Origin: a virus
Virus record (IMG/VR): IMGVR_UViG_3300027974_002090
Location: 1-53,779 of that record
Direction: 5' to 3' (one strand)
Length of the DNA stretch: 53,779 nucleotides
The notes beneath the pieces were generated by a model. That model was not told the origin of the DNA. It made no database searches and saw only the letters and a list, made by a program, of their open reading frames with translations. This document shows positions 31,045 to 38,138 of this stretch, in pieces. A program made the translations under genes and the position numbers. Within the stretch, counting starts at the first letter, position 1. Every line of letters starts with the position of its first letter.

Positions 31045-31945
31045 ATTTTTGTACCTTTTTGTATTGTTCTTTAGCAGATTCGTTATTGTTTATTAAATTA
31101 ATATTTAAAAAATTATGTATATTATTCTCATTTATCCATATAAATTTCATATTATTACTCAAACAATAATTTATAAAAGTGTTTATTTTTTCGATCTCTT
31201 TGTTAAATTGAGATACTGGTTTTATCTCATATAAAATTCTATTTTTTTCATCATAAAAATCATTAACATAAACTCGGTCTCCGTTTCTGATTCTGATGTT
31301 TTCGTATAATAACTGCTGATTACAGAACCAAAAGCACGCTTCCCATGAACTTCTAAATTTATAAATATTATCATCTATAGTAATTTGAGCATTCCAATGT
31401 GTCCATGTATTTGTAACGTTTGGTGTAAATTTACCTTCTAATATTTGTTTTTTGAGATAATCTGATTGTTTTTTAGCTTTTTCTTTTTGTATCTGCTTTC
31501 CCCTTTCTGAATTATTGAATTTTTTATGGGAAACAGTCATTTTTTTCCTTATTTCTATACCCTGTTCAGAATCCATAATCTCTTTAATTCTTTTAGATAA
31601 AAGAGATTTTGTTTTTTCAGAAGTAATATAGTTTTTAGTCCATACTTTCTTATCTATCTCGTCTTTAGAAAATCTACAAAAGCCTCTCTTTAAATTAAAA
31701 TCTTCAAATGTCAATCTTTCCCCCGAATATTCACTATATGCTGGTGAATGGTCTAGATATAAAAAATAACGAAGACAATCAGGAAACATCTTTACAGAAA
31801 GACTAGCTTTCCAAGCTATTTTATTTTTTAATATTTTTCCAGTAATAGGGTTATAAAATTCTATATTTTTGTTTTTATATAAATTATAAAAATTTTCGAT
31901 TTCTTCTTTAGTATAATTTTGCCTTCGTAATGTATTTCCGCCCAT
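31025..31945 (-). CDS. Homing endonuclease inside the split clamp-loader locus
   Basis: A 306-residue protein with a basic N-terminal half (ERGKQIQKEKAKKQSDYLKK). Its C-terminal domain has YKFRSSWEACFWFCNQQLL, then VNDFYDEKNRILYEIKPVSQF, a Vsr/PD-(D/E)xK-type nuclease pattern. Free-standing endonucleases of this kind are known from fractured genes with split inteins. It sits between the two halves of the clamp loader, on the same strand, with its own TATAAATA late box, whereas the loader N-part has an early promoter. T4 endonucleases such as I-TevI also use late expression. Confidence 0.85.
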   Translation of the reverse strand: MGGNTLRRQNYTKEEIENFYNLYKNKNIEFYNPITGKILKNKIAWKASLSVKMFPDCLRYFLYLDHSPAYSEYSGERLTFEDFNLKRGFCRFSKDEIDKKVWTKNYITSEKTKSLLSKRIKEIMDSEQGIEIRKKMTVSHKKFNNSERGKQIQKEKAKKQSDYLKKQILEGKFTPNVTNTWTHWNAQITIDDNIYKFRSSWEACFWFCNQQLLYENIRIRNGDRVYVNDFYDEKNRILYEIKPVSQFNKEIEKINTFINYCLSNNMKFIWINENNIHNFLNINLINNNESAKEQYKKVQKYAKIKN

Positions 31946-31951
31946 ATATAT

Positions 31952-31959
31952 TATTTATA
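31952..31959 (-). promoter_or_regulatory. Late promoter box TATAAATA for the nested endonuclease
   Basis: Exact late box on the minus strand, 6 nt upstream of the ATG at 31945. Confidence 0.7.
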
Positions 31960-31980
31960 TGAGCAAGTATATATATTCCG

Positions 31981-32604
31981 TCAAACTGTAAGAATTTCCA
32001 AAATATTATTAGAAATAATATCTTTTAATTTTTTTCTTGTGATTTCTCCTGTCATAGAGTCTTCTACGTACCATTTATGATCTTCTGTACAAACAATAAA
32101 CTCTCCGTTTTCAAATTCTACTTCATAAACTTCTTGAACCCCTTTATCAATCTTAAAAAACGGTCTATATTCAATTCGAGATAAATCGAAATTATACGTC
32201 TTCACCAAATCATTATCAGGGTCAACATCTTTAATGGGAATTTTTTGTTCAGACCCATCTTTTAGAATTGAAACTAGAGTATTTTCTTCCAAACATTCAT
32301 CTAAAATAACAATTTTTTGATTGCCGTCAATACTCATTACAGATATAAATTCACTAATCAAGTTTCTTACTGTATCAATGTTACCTTGTTCAGATGCATT
32401 AATATACATGTAAGAATTTGGTGAAAACTTTTTAGCAAGAATCTTTGCAATTGTACTCTTCCCGATGCCTGGACTTCCTACAAGAAGAAGATTATTTGGA
32501 ACTTCTTTAAGAGAAGAGAAATACTCTTTTTCTTTGTCATTTAAAATAACGTCTTCAATGTTTTGTGGGCGATACTTTTCAGTCCAAACTTGGTTAATAG
32601 TCAT
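31981..32604 (-). CDS. 44: Clamp loader gp44-like, N-terminal part with IntN
   Basis: A 207-residue protein. Residues 1-103 are the N-half of an AAA+ clamp loader: WTEKYRPQNIEDVILN, Walker A GSPGIGKST (about 44-51) and the Walker B start KIVILDE. At Cys104 the sequence becomes an intein N-fragment (CLEENTLVSILKDGSEQ, then TEDHKWYV, the block B His), ending at 207. The break is exactly within Walker B, so neither half can hydrolyse ATP before trans-splicing. An early leaderless promoter fixes the start at 32604. Confidence 0.92.
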   Translation of the reverse strand: MTINQVWTEKYRPQNIEDVILNDKEKEYFSSLKEVPNNLLLVGSPGIGKSTIAKILAKKFSPNSYMYINASEQGNIDTVRNLISEFISVMSIDGNQKIVILDECLEENTLVSILKDGSEQKIPIKDVDPDNDLVKTYNFDLSRIEYRPFFKIDKGVQEVYEVEFENGEFIVCTEDHKWYVEDSMTGEITRKKLKDIISNNILEILTV

Positions 32605-32609
32605 GGGTG

Positions 32610-32638
32610 ACTTTACTCTTATACTGCTATTATGTCAA
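32610..32638 (-). promoter_or_regulatory. Early promoter for the clamp loader N-part
   Basis: Minus strand: TTGACA (32633-32638), a 17-bp spacer, TAAAGT (32610-32615), and the ATG at 32604 after 5 nt. Confidence 0.72.
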
Positions 32639-32643
32639 GTTCT

Positions 32644-32651
32644 AATAAATA
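32644..32651 (+). promoter_or_regulatory. Late promoter box AATAAATA
   Basis: Late-type box ending 5 nt before the ATG at 32657 of the kinase-like gene; divergent from the clamp-loader early promoter. Confidence 0.55.
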
Positions 32652-32656
32652 TAATT

Positions 32657-33403
32657 ATGAAATTCAAAGATTTTTATATTAACAGATATTTAAAAGAAAG
32701 TGACGAATACAATACAGCAAATTTTAGTTCTTCGTCATCTGAAGATATAAACGATAATGAAGATTTTGACATGGTTTACGACCGATTAAAAGCAAATGGT
32801 TGGAAAGAAATAGGATCAGGTAGTTTTGCAAAAGTTTTTGAACATCCAGAAAAAGACTATGTTATGAAACTGTTCACTGATCAGTGTTATTTAGCTTTTC
32901 TTCGCTTTTTAGAAAGACATCAAAACAACCCACACATTGTTAAAGTTAAATCAATAGATATTATTCCAAAGGGAGATAATGTAGGTTTAGTAGCAATTGA
33001 AAAATTAAAGAAAGCAAATTTTTCAAATTGGAGAAATAATTTAGCTTTATCTTTCGGAGGTTATCTATCTTCTACCACTATTGGAAATCGCTCTTTGGAA
33101 ACAGTGGTTGATGGTTTTATGAACAAAGTTAAAAAAGACGAAAATTCTATGAAACAATATTACGTTGTAAAGAATCAAGATACGCCTGAAAAAGATTTTA
33201 GACAAAAAATATCCCATCATGATCGCTTATTAAGAAGAGTAGAGTTTTTCATAGAAGATAATCTACCTCTTGCTAGAGCACTATATGAACTTTCTAAGTA
33301 TTTAGAAATGAACCACAAATACTGTGCTTTTGATCTACACAGCGGAAATTTTATGATTCGTCCATCAACAGGAGAAATTGTTATAACTGATCCTGTAGCT
33401 TAA
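32657..33403 (+). CDS. Protein-kinase-like protein with targeting N-terminus
   Basis: A 248-residue protein. MKFKDFYINRYLKES is the shared targeting-like start, with LKE at 12-14 as a possible protease site. A kinase-like domain follows: glycine-rich loop IGSGSFAKVF (52-61), VMKLF with the likely ATP-binding Lys71, catalytic loop FDLHSGNFMIRP and ITDP in place of the usual Asp-Phe-Gly. Sizes and motifs fit small phage protein-kinase-like proteins. If packaged, it could phosphorylate host targets at entry. A decayed copy lies just downstream. The start is set by the late box at 32644. Confidence 0.78.
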   Translation: MKFKDFYINRYLKESDEYNTANFSSSSSEDINDNEDFDMVYDRLKANGWKEIGSGSFAKVFEHPEKDYVMKLFTDQCYLAFLRFLERHQNNPHIVKVKSIDIIPKGDNVGLVAIEKLKKANFSNWRNNLALSFGGYLSSTTIGNRSLETVVDGFMNKVKKDENSMKQYYVVKNQDTPEKDFRQKISHHDRLLRRVEFFIEDNLPLARALYELSKYLEMNHKYCAFDLHSGNFMIRPSTGEIVITDPVA

Positions 33404-33421
33404 CAGGATTATATTGTATAA

Positions 33422-33429
33422 TATAAATA
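33422..33429 (+). promoter_or_regulatory. Late promoter box TATAAATA before the kinase remnant
   Basis: Exact late box ending 5 nt before the ATG at 33435. Confidence 0.6.
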
Positions 33430-33434
33430 ACTTT

Positions 33435-33621
33435 ATGAATTTTAAATATTTTTATGAACAAAACGTTAACAGAGATCTTGAAATTTTTAAAACTTTTTAT
33501 AGACTTAGAAAATTTTTAGAAAAAAAATAACAAAACACATTTATATGATCTACATTCTGGTAATTTTATGATGCGTCCATCAACAGGAGAAATTGTAGTA
33601 ACTGATCCAATCGCTTTTTAA
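33435..33621 (+). pseudogene. Decayed second copy of the kinase-like gene
   Basis: The start reads MNFKYFYEQNVNRDLEI, the shared signature, and continues to FLEKK and a stop at 33530. In another frame the DNA goes on with YDLHSGNFMMRPSTGEIVV and TDPIAF up to 33621, nearly identical to the kinase C-terminus. Removing one A from the 8-A run near 33521 joins the frames and then aligns without gaps with the intact gene. The middle, including the glycine-rich loop and lysine, is deleted. It has kept its late promoter. Confidence 0.85.
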
Positions 33622-33782
33622 GCTATAATATCAGTTAAAATTTTTCCATCTCTTACAATATCAACTGGACGTAAATCGCTTGTCATTAAGCGTTTCTCAT
33701 AATTTATTCCCATAAGAGAATACATGGTTGCTGCAAGATTTTCAGGAGATATTTTTACTTTTGCAGTTCTTCCAAATAAGTA
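33618..33782 (-). pseudogene. C-terminal remnant of a third DUF1501 gene
   Basis: The minus strand reads SYLFGRTAKVKISPENLAAT, then MYSLMGINYEKRLMTSDLRP and VDIVRDGKILTDII. This aligns with the last 60 residues of the DUF1501 protein at 34768-36018. Everything upstream of this point is missing and replaced by the HNH gene, whose late promoter and start lie at the boundary. It converges with the kinase remnant; the two stop codons overlap. Confidence 0.88.
33775..33782 (+). promoter_or_regulatory. Late-type box AATAAGTA for the HNH gene
   Basis: Late-type box 5 nt before the ATG at 33788; it lies inside the DUF1501 remnant. Confidence 0.5.
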
Positions 33783-33787
33783 ACTAT

Positions 33788-34771
33788 ATGGATGAACTAC
33801 ATAGTTATAAAACAAACTGTCTAAATTGTAACAAAGAAATGGATTTATATCAATCGAGTACTATTAAGGGAAAATTATATTATAGAAAAGATCGTGTAAA
33901 CAAATTCTGTAGTAATAAATGTAATGGAGAATATAAAATTAGAAACATACCAAAAAAATGTCCTACTTGTTCAATCGAATTTTTTACTAAACCACATGAA
34001 AGTAAATTATTTTGCTCCACTAAATGTAGTACAACACGTAAAAATTTTACAAAGAAATGTGATTCTTGTCAAAAGGATTTCGTATCGTCGCATATAAGAT
34101 CGAAATTCTGTTCTAAACAATGTCATAGAAATAATAGACTCTCTGAAGTAAGAACTAAAAACAACACCCAAATTTACACTAAAAAATGTCAGAGTTGTGA
34201 TAATTATTTTAAAGGTTCTTGTAAACAAATATTTTGTTGTCGAGAATGTAAAAGACCGAAAAAACATGTTTATAAAGAACGCGCAATAAATATAAAAAAA
34301 GAACTTGTACAGTTAAAAGGTGGTTGTTGTCAAATATGTAAGACGTATTTTGATGAATTATCTAAATATTGTTTTCATCATATCAGGGATAAAAAATTTA
34401 CTCTAGATCAAAGTAACTTATTAAAATATTCAATGAATGAAATATTAAATGAATTAGATAAATGTGTGCTATTATGTCACAATTGTCATGTGATTGAGCA
34501 CCAAAACGCTAAAAATAAACGAAAAATAAGAAAAGGACAGCAAATAAAAGAAATTCTTATAGAACAATTAGGAAATGTTTGTTCTGAATGTGGCTGGAAT
34601 TCCAAATACACCGCAACACTATCGTTTGACCATTTGTATGATAAAAAATTTGAATTAAATATAAAAGAATTATCATATAGAACTATAGACGAAATAAACG
34701 AGGAAGTTAAGAAATGTCAACTTCTATGCATTAATTGTCATATTGGAAAGAATGAAACAAAAGATCGTTAG
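33788..34771 (+). CDS. Zinc-rich endonuclease with two HNH domains
   Basis: A 327-residue protein. Residues 10-160 hold four or five short Cys4 zinc-ribbon units (CLNCNKE, then FCSNKC; CPTCSIEF, then FCSTKC; CDSCQKDF, then FCSKQC; CQSCDNYF, then FCCREC). Two HNH domains follow: CCQIC, then YCFHHIRDKKF and LLCHNCHVIEH (about 197-240), and CSECGWNS, then LSFDHLYDKKF and LLCINCHIGKNE (about 267-325). Two HNH units in one chain is unusual. The gene lies between a complete DUF1501 gene (convergent, 4-nt overlap) and a DUF1501 remnant, so it is probably a homing endonuclease. Confidence 0.85.
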   Translation: MDELHSYKTNCLNCNKEMDLYQSSTIKGKLYYRKDRVNKFCSNKCNGEYKIRNIPKKCPTCSIEFFTKPHESKLFCSTKCSTTRKNFTKKCDSCQKDFVSSHIRSKFCSKQCHRNNRLSEVRTKNNTQIYTKKCQSCDNYFKGSCKQIFCCRECKRPKKHVYKERAINIKKELVQLKGGCCQICKTYFDELSKYCFHHIRDKKFTLDQSNLLKYSMNEILNELDKCVLLCHNCHVIEHQNAKNKRKIRKGQQIKEILIEQLGNVCSECGWNSKYTATLSFDHLYDKKFELNIKELSYRTIDEINEEVKKCQLLCINCHIGKNETKDR

Positions 34772-36018
34772 ATTATAATATCGCGTAATAGTGTTCCTCC
34801 GTTAATAATATCTATGGGTCTAAGATCAGATGTAACTAGTTGTTTTTCAGGTTCAATGCCCATAAGAGAATACATAGTATATGCCAAATCTTGTGGAGAT
34901 ACAGGGTTTTCGTCCGGTTCCATAGCCAAAGAATCTGATTTTCCATATGAAAATCCTTGTTTTGTCCCTCCTCCTGCCATAACAACACTAAAAACCTTTG
35001 GCCAGTGATCTCTTCCAGAAGTAGAGTTCATCTTTGTTCTTCCAAACTCACTTGTAACCAAGACAAGAGTGCTGTCTAGCATTCCACGGTCACTTAAATC
35101 AGATATTAATGCAGAAAATGCTTGGTCAAAGTTTGGTGCTTGACTAAGCATTGCAGAATTCAAATTACTGTGATGATCCCAGCTACCATAATTAACTGTT
35201 ACCATTCGAACTCCTGCTTCTACGAGACGACGCGCCATTAAGAAACGCATTCCAGCAGAATTGTTTCCATAGTTTTCTTTTGTTTTAGTAGTTTCTTTAT
35301 TTAAATCAAAAGCATCTCTGGCTTCTGAAGAAGAAATTAAATTAAATGCATTTTGATAAAAAGAATCCATTGCTTGAACAGAATCACTTTTTTCAATATT
35401 CTTGAAATGGTTATCCACTATATCTAAAAAACGACGACGACGCTGTAATTGACCTTCGTTAATTCCTAAAGGAACATTCAAATCTCTTACTTGGAAATCA
35501 GAATTTTCTGGATTACTGCCAAGTGCAAACGGTCCATACTTTGTTGAAAGATAACCAGTTCCGTTTTCTGGTGCAAATTGATTTGGCACAAGAACATAAG
35601 GAGGTAAATTGTTTCTTCCGCCTAATTCATGTGAAACAATGCTTCCAAATGAGGGATATTGAATAGCAGGACTTGGACGATAACCTGTGAGCATGTTATG
35701 AACTCCTCGTTCATGTGCAGCTTCTCCATGAGTCATGCTTCTAATGACTGTTAATTTATCACTAATTTTAGCGGTTTCTTTTAACAATTCACCAAAGAAA
35801 ACATCACTTATTTTGGTTTTAATTCCACTAAAAGGTCCACGATATTCAGAAGAACCATTTGGTTTATAGTCCCATGTATCTTGGTGAGCCATTCCACCAG
35901 GAAGAAAGATGTGAATAACACTAGTTGCTTTCGTAGCTTTTGTTTCGTTGGCTTTGAGCCAAAAAGGAAGATTTATTCCTGCGGCGGCTCCTACTTGAAG
36001 AATGGTTCGTCTGTTCAT
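34768..36018 (-). CDS. DUF1501 protein with Tat signal, copy B
   Basis: A 416-residue DUF1501 protein with a short Tat-type signal at its start (NRRTILQVGAAAGINLPF). Family blocks are VIHIFLPGGMAHQDTWDYKP, MTHGEAAHERGVHNMLTG, GVRMVTVNYGSWDHHSN, LVLVTSEFGRTKMNSTSGRD and HWPKVFSVVMAGGG. The C-terminal VSPQDLAYTMYSLMGIEPEK matches the remnant at 33618. Unlike copy A it has no DUF1549/1553 partner next to it. It should be exported; function unknown. Confidence 0.92.
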   Translation of the reverse strand: MNRRTILQVGAAAGINLPFWLKANETKATKATSVIHIFLPGGMAHQDTWDYKPNGSSEYRGPFSGIKTKISDVFFGELLKETAKISDKLTVIRSMTHGEAAHERGVHNMLTGYRPSPAIQYPSFGSIVSHELGGRNNLPPYVLVPNQFAPENGTGYLSTKYGPFALGSNPENSDFQVRDLNVPLGINEGQLQRRRRFLDIVDNHFKNIEKSDSVQAMDSFYQNAFNLISSSEARDAFDLNKETTKTKENYGNNSAGMRFLMARRLVEAGVRMVTVNYGSWDHHSNLNSAMLSQAPNFDQAFSALISDLSDRGMLDSTLVLVTSEFGRTKMNSTSGRDHWPKVFSVVMAGGGTKQGFSYGKSDSLAMEPDENPVSPQDLAYTMYSLMGIEPEKQLVTSDLRPIDIINGGTLLRDIII

Positions 36019-36023
36019 AATTA

Positions 36024-36098
36024 TTAATTGTCACATTTGGTATTCACTAATCCCCAAATGGTTATTGAAATTGCGAAAATTAAAATAGCTGTTATCAT
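36024..36098 (-). CDS. Tiny membrane peptide
   Basis: A 24-residue ORF (MITAILIFAISITIWGLVN, then a polar end) that is one transmembrane segment. Its ATG overlaps the stop of the upstream gene (ATGA), and it ends just before the DUF1501 start. Coupling on both sides supports it, but at this length it may be chance. Confidence 0.4.
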   Translation of the reverse strand: MITAILIFAISITIWGLVNTKCDN

Positions 36099-36271
36099 CC
36101 GTTGATAAGTGATTTACCTTGATATTGAATATAAGGAGTGTTTTCTGAAACTTGAATGCTTTGTAAAGACGCAAGAAGATTCAATACTTGATGAACTTTA
36201 TCAGCAGGAATACTAAAAACTTGGCCTGCTACTGTTACATTGATTCTATTTGATGATATTGTATTTAACAT
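36095..36271 (-). CDS. Small hypothetical protein
   Basis: A 58-residue protein (INVTVAGQVFSIPADKVHQV, then LNLLASLQSIQV) with a strand followed by a helix, of the form seen in small phage proteins. The start at 36271 avoids the divergent early promoter. It is first in the minus-strand unit leading to DUF1501 copy B. Confidence 0.55.
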   Translation of the reverse strand: MLNTISSNRINVTVAGQVFSIPADKVHQVLNLLASLQSIQVSENTPYIQYQGKSLING

Positions 36272-36288
36272 AAATTTTGAGATACTTA

Positions 36289-36317
36289 TTGAAAAGTGTT
36301 GGTAAACACCATAAACT
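36289..36317 (+). promoter_or_regulatory. Early promoter with dyad in spacer
   Basis: TTGAAA (36289-36294), a 17-bp spacer, TAAACT (36312-36317) and the ATG at 36324 after 6 nt. The spacer contains GTGTT-ggta-AACAC. Confidence 0.65.
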
Positions 36318-36323
36318 ATATGT

Positions 36324-36596
36324 ATGGAACAGTCAAGAGAAAATTTACAAATGAAAATCAAAAAGTATGGCTTTTATGCTTTTAGTAAAGATTTTGCTAA
36401 AAATGGAATGGGCTTAATCATTTTTGAAATGAACGATAACGACATAAAAGGAATAAGATTAAAGATTGGAAATCCTGAAAAGTTCGAAATGAATCGAACA
36501 CTATTAGAAAATTTGTTAGTATATGAGAGTATAGAATATGTAGAGACATTGCCTAAAACTGTGTGGAAAGATTTTTATAAGATTTATAAAAAATAA
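36324..36596 (+). CDS. Small hypothetical early protein
   Basis: A 90-residue protein with strand-rich MKIKKYGFYAFSKDF and GLIIFEMNDNDIKGIRLKI segments and a helical end. No family is recognised. It is read from its own leaderless promoter and followed at once by the exonuclease promoter. Confidence 0.6.
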   Translation: MEQSRENLQMKIKKYGFYAFSKDFAKNGMGLIIFEMNDNDIKGIRLKIGNPEKFEMNRTLLENLLVYESIEYVETLPKTVWKDFYKIYKK

Positions 36597-36597
36597 G

Positions 36598-36626
36598 TTG
36601 ACAAGCACTTTTATAAAGTGTATTAT
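36598..36626 (+). promoter_or_regulatory. Early promoter for the exonuclease, leaderless
   Basis: TTGACA (36598-36603), a 17-bp spacer, TATTAT (36621-36626) and the ATG at 36633 after 6 nt. The spacer holds CACTTT-tat-AAAGTG. It shows that the start is 36633, not the in-frame ATG at 36618, which lies between the -35 and -10 boxes. Confidence 0.75.
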
Positions 36627-36632
36627 AAGTTT

Positions 36633-37553
36633 ATGTCACAACATTACGACAAACTAATCATTGATGGTAATAATTTATTATTTCGCGCTTTTTTTGTAAA
36701 ACGCCCAGATAAATTTGTAAACGAAATTAACGTTACTCCTATTCATCAATTCTTATCTATGCTTAAATCCTTAACAAATAAGTTTAAGCCAAATGAAATT
36801 ATTTTAACATGGGATAAAAAGCTTAATCCTACAAAGAAAAATTTTCGTAAGAATATTGTTGCTTATAAAGAACAACGAGTAGAAACAGAAAAAACAAACG
36901 ATTTGTTTAGTAAAATTAGTTATATTCAAAAATTTATTGATGCTCTTGGTATTAAAACAATTTATCCTGTTAATATGGAAGCTGATGATGTTATTCGTTA
37001 TTTAAGTATAAACCATGAAGAATCTGTTCTTATTATTTCTAGTGATCGTGACTTATTACAACTTGTAAATAATCATGTTTCCGTTTATTTACCAAACAAA
37101 GATATTATTGTAGATAATAATAACTTTGAAACAGTTGCAAATGTTAAAAAAGACTTGTTTGTGCTTTATAAAAGCATTTTAGGTGACGTTTCAGACAACA
37201 TTATTGGATTAGAAAAATTTGGTCCTGTTCGTGCCAAAGCTCTTGCAGAAAAAATTTATTGTGAAGAGAACAATTCTTTTTATACAGAAAATCTTTCTGA
37301 AGAACAAGTCGAAGTTATTAATAGAAATCTTTCTGTAATCGACTTGTCAAGAACCGAAACAGTTTATCCTGATGAGTATAGTTTTTATAAAAAGCAAGAA
37401 GAAGAATATAATGGAAAGTTTGATTCTGACTTACTCAAAGACCTTTTTAAACAATACGGATTTGTGCCTTTTTTAACTAGTTTTGGCGAATGGAATACAC
37501 TTTTTAATAAAAATTCATTAAGTTGTGATTTACTTTCATGTATTTCCTTATAA
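36633..37553 (+). CDS. FEN-family 5'-3' exonuclease (phage RNase H-like)
   Basis: A 306-residue flap-endonuclease-type protein. Acidic metal-site motifs are LIIDGNNLLFRAFF (about 9-22), MEADDVIRYL (about 117) and IISSDRDLLQLV (about 136). The helix-hairpin-helix-like KSILGDVSDNIIGLEKFGPV is at about 182-205. It should remove RNA primers and 5' flaps during replication, the role of T4 rnh. The start is fixed by its promoter. Confidence 0.88.
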   Translation: MSQHYDKLIIDGNNLLFRAFFVKRPDKFVNEINVTPIHQFLSMLKSLTNKFKPNEIILTWDKKLNPTKKNFRKNIVAYKEQRVETEKTNDLFSKISYIQKFIDALGIKTIYPVNMEADDVIRYLSINHEESVLIISSDRDLLQLVNNHVSVYLPNKDIIVDNNNFETVANVKKDLFVLYKSILGDVSDNIIGLEKFGPVRAKALAEKIYCEENNSFYTENLSEEQVEVINRNLSVIDLSRTETVYPDEYSFYKKQEEEYNGKFDSDLLKDLFKQYGFVPFLTSFGEWNTLFNKNSLSCDLLSCISL

Positions 37554-37556
37554 GTA
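37549..37556 (+). promoter_or_regulatory. Late-type box TATAAGTA
   Basis: Late-type box at the exonuclease stop codon, 8 nt before the ATG at 37565. It would start the five-gene run that ends at the 39411 terminator. Confidence 0.5.
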
Positions 37557-37564
37557 TCTGAACT

Positions 37565-37756
37565 ATGATGACATTACAAAATACACCAATTCCTTGCAGA
37601 GCTTGTGGTCAAATGACTCCTGGTAGAGAATCTCCTGCTCGTAAATCGGACGGTTCTCTAGTTATGGAGTGTCAGTGGAGATGTGGAAGATGTGGTTGCT
37701 TTTTGAAGCAAGGCATTACACGAATCATTGAACCAGCAAAAAATGAAAACCAGTAA
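37565..37756 (+). CDS. Small zinc-ribbon protein
   Basis: A 63-residue protein with CRACG and CGRCGCFL knuckles separated by about 29 residues, a four-cysteine zinc ribbon. Such proteins bind nucleic acid or protein partners. It overlaps the start of the next gene by 14 nt. Confidence 0.7.
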   Translation: MMTLQNTPIPCRACGQMTPGRESPARKSDGSLVMECQWRCGRCGCFLKQGITRIIEPAKNENQ

Positions 37757-38138
37757 AAAAATATTAATATTAGCAGTTTCTTTAGGGTTAACATCATTAA
37801 TAAGTGGTGGTCTTGCACTAGGTCTTAGTGCTTTTTTCTCAATTTATTATTGGGCAAGTTTCTGGTTTTTCTTTTGCGCACAAATTTTGGGTTCATTAGC
37901 ATGGGACAGATTTGGCGAAACAAATAGAATATTAGAAGAAGTTAAAGAATATAATAGAAAACCTTATAGAAAATATCTTATTCCTTTAAACTGCGCTCAT
38001 TGCGGTCATAAAAACGAAATCGAATTAGATTTAACTGATACTGAGTTTCGTTGCACTAATTGTTTAAAATATAATGGTATTCATACAAATTTCATGACTG
38101 CTGCAATTACTGAACCTGTTTCTCAAGTAGAATCATGA
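37743..38138 (+). CDS. Membrane protein with C-terminal zinc finger
   Basis: A 131-residue protein with two transmembrane segments (about 7-30 and 33-55, ILILAVSLGLTSLISGGLAL and SIYYWASFWFFFCAQILGS), then a cytoplasmic Cys4 zinc finger (CAHCGHKN, then CTNC). The start at 37743 overlaps the preceding gene. It overlaps the next gene by 4 nt. Function unknown. Confidence 0.7.
   Translation: MKTSKKILILAVSLGLTSLISGGLALGLSAFFSIYYWASFWFFFCAQILGSLAWDRFGETNRILEEVKEYNRKPYRKYLIPLNCAHCGHKNEIELDLTDTEFRCTNCLKYNGIHTNFMTAAITEPVSQVES

Noticed and set aside
32465-32656. Long N-terminal extension of the kinase-like gene
   Set aside because: It would be antisense to the clamp loader and read through both promoters; the shared targeting N-terminus starts at 32657.
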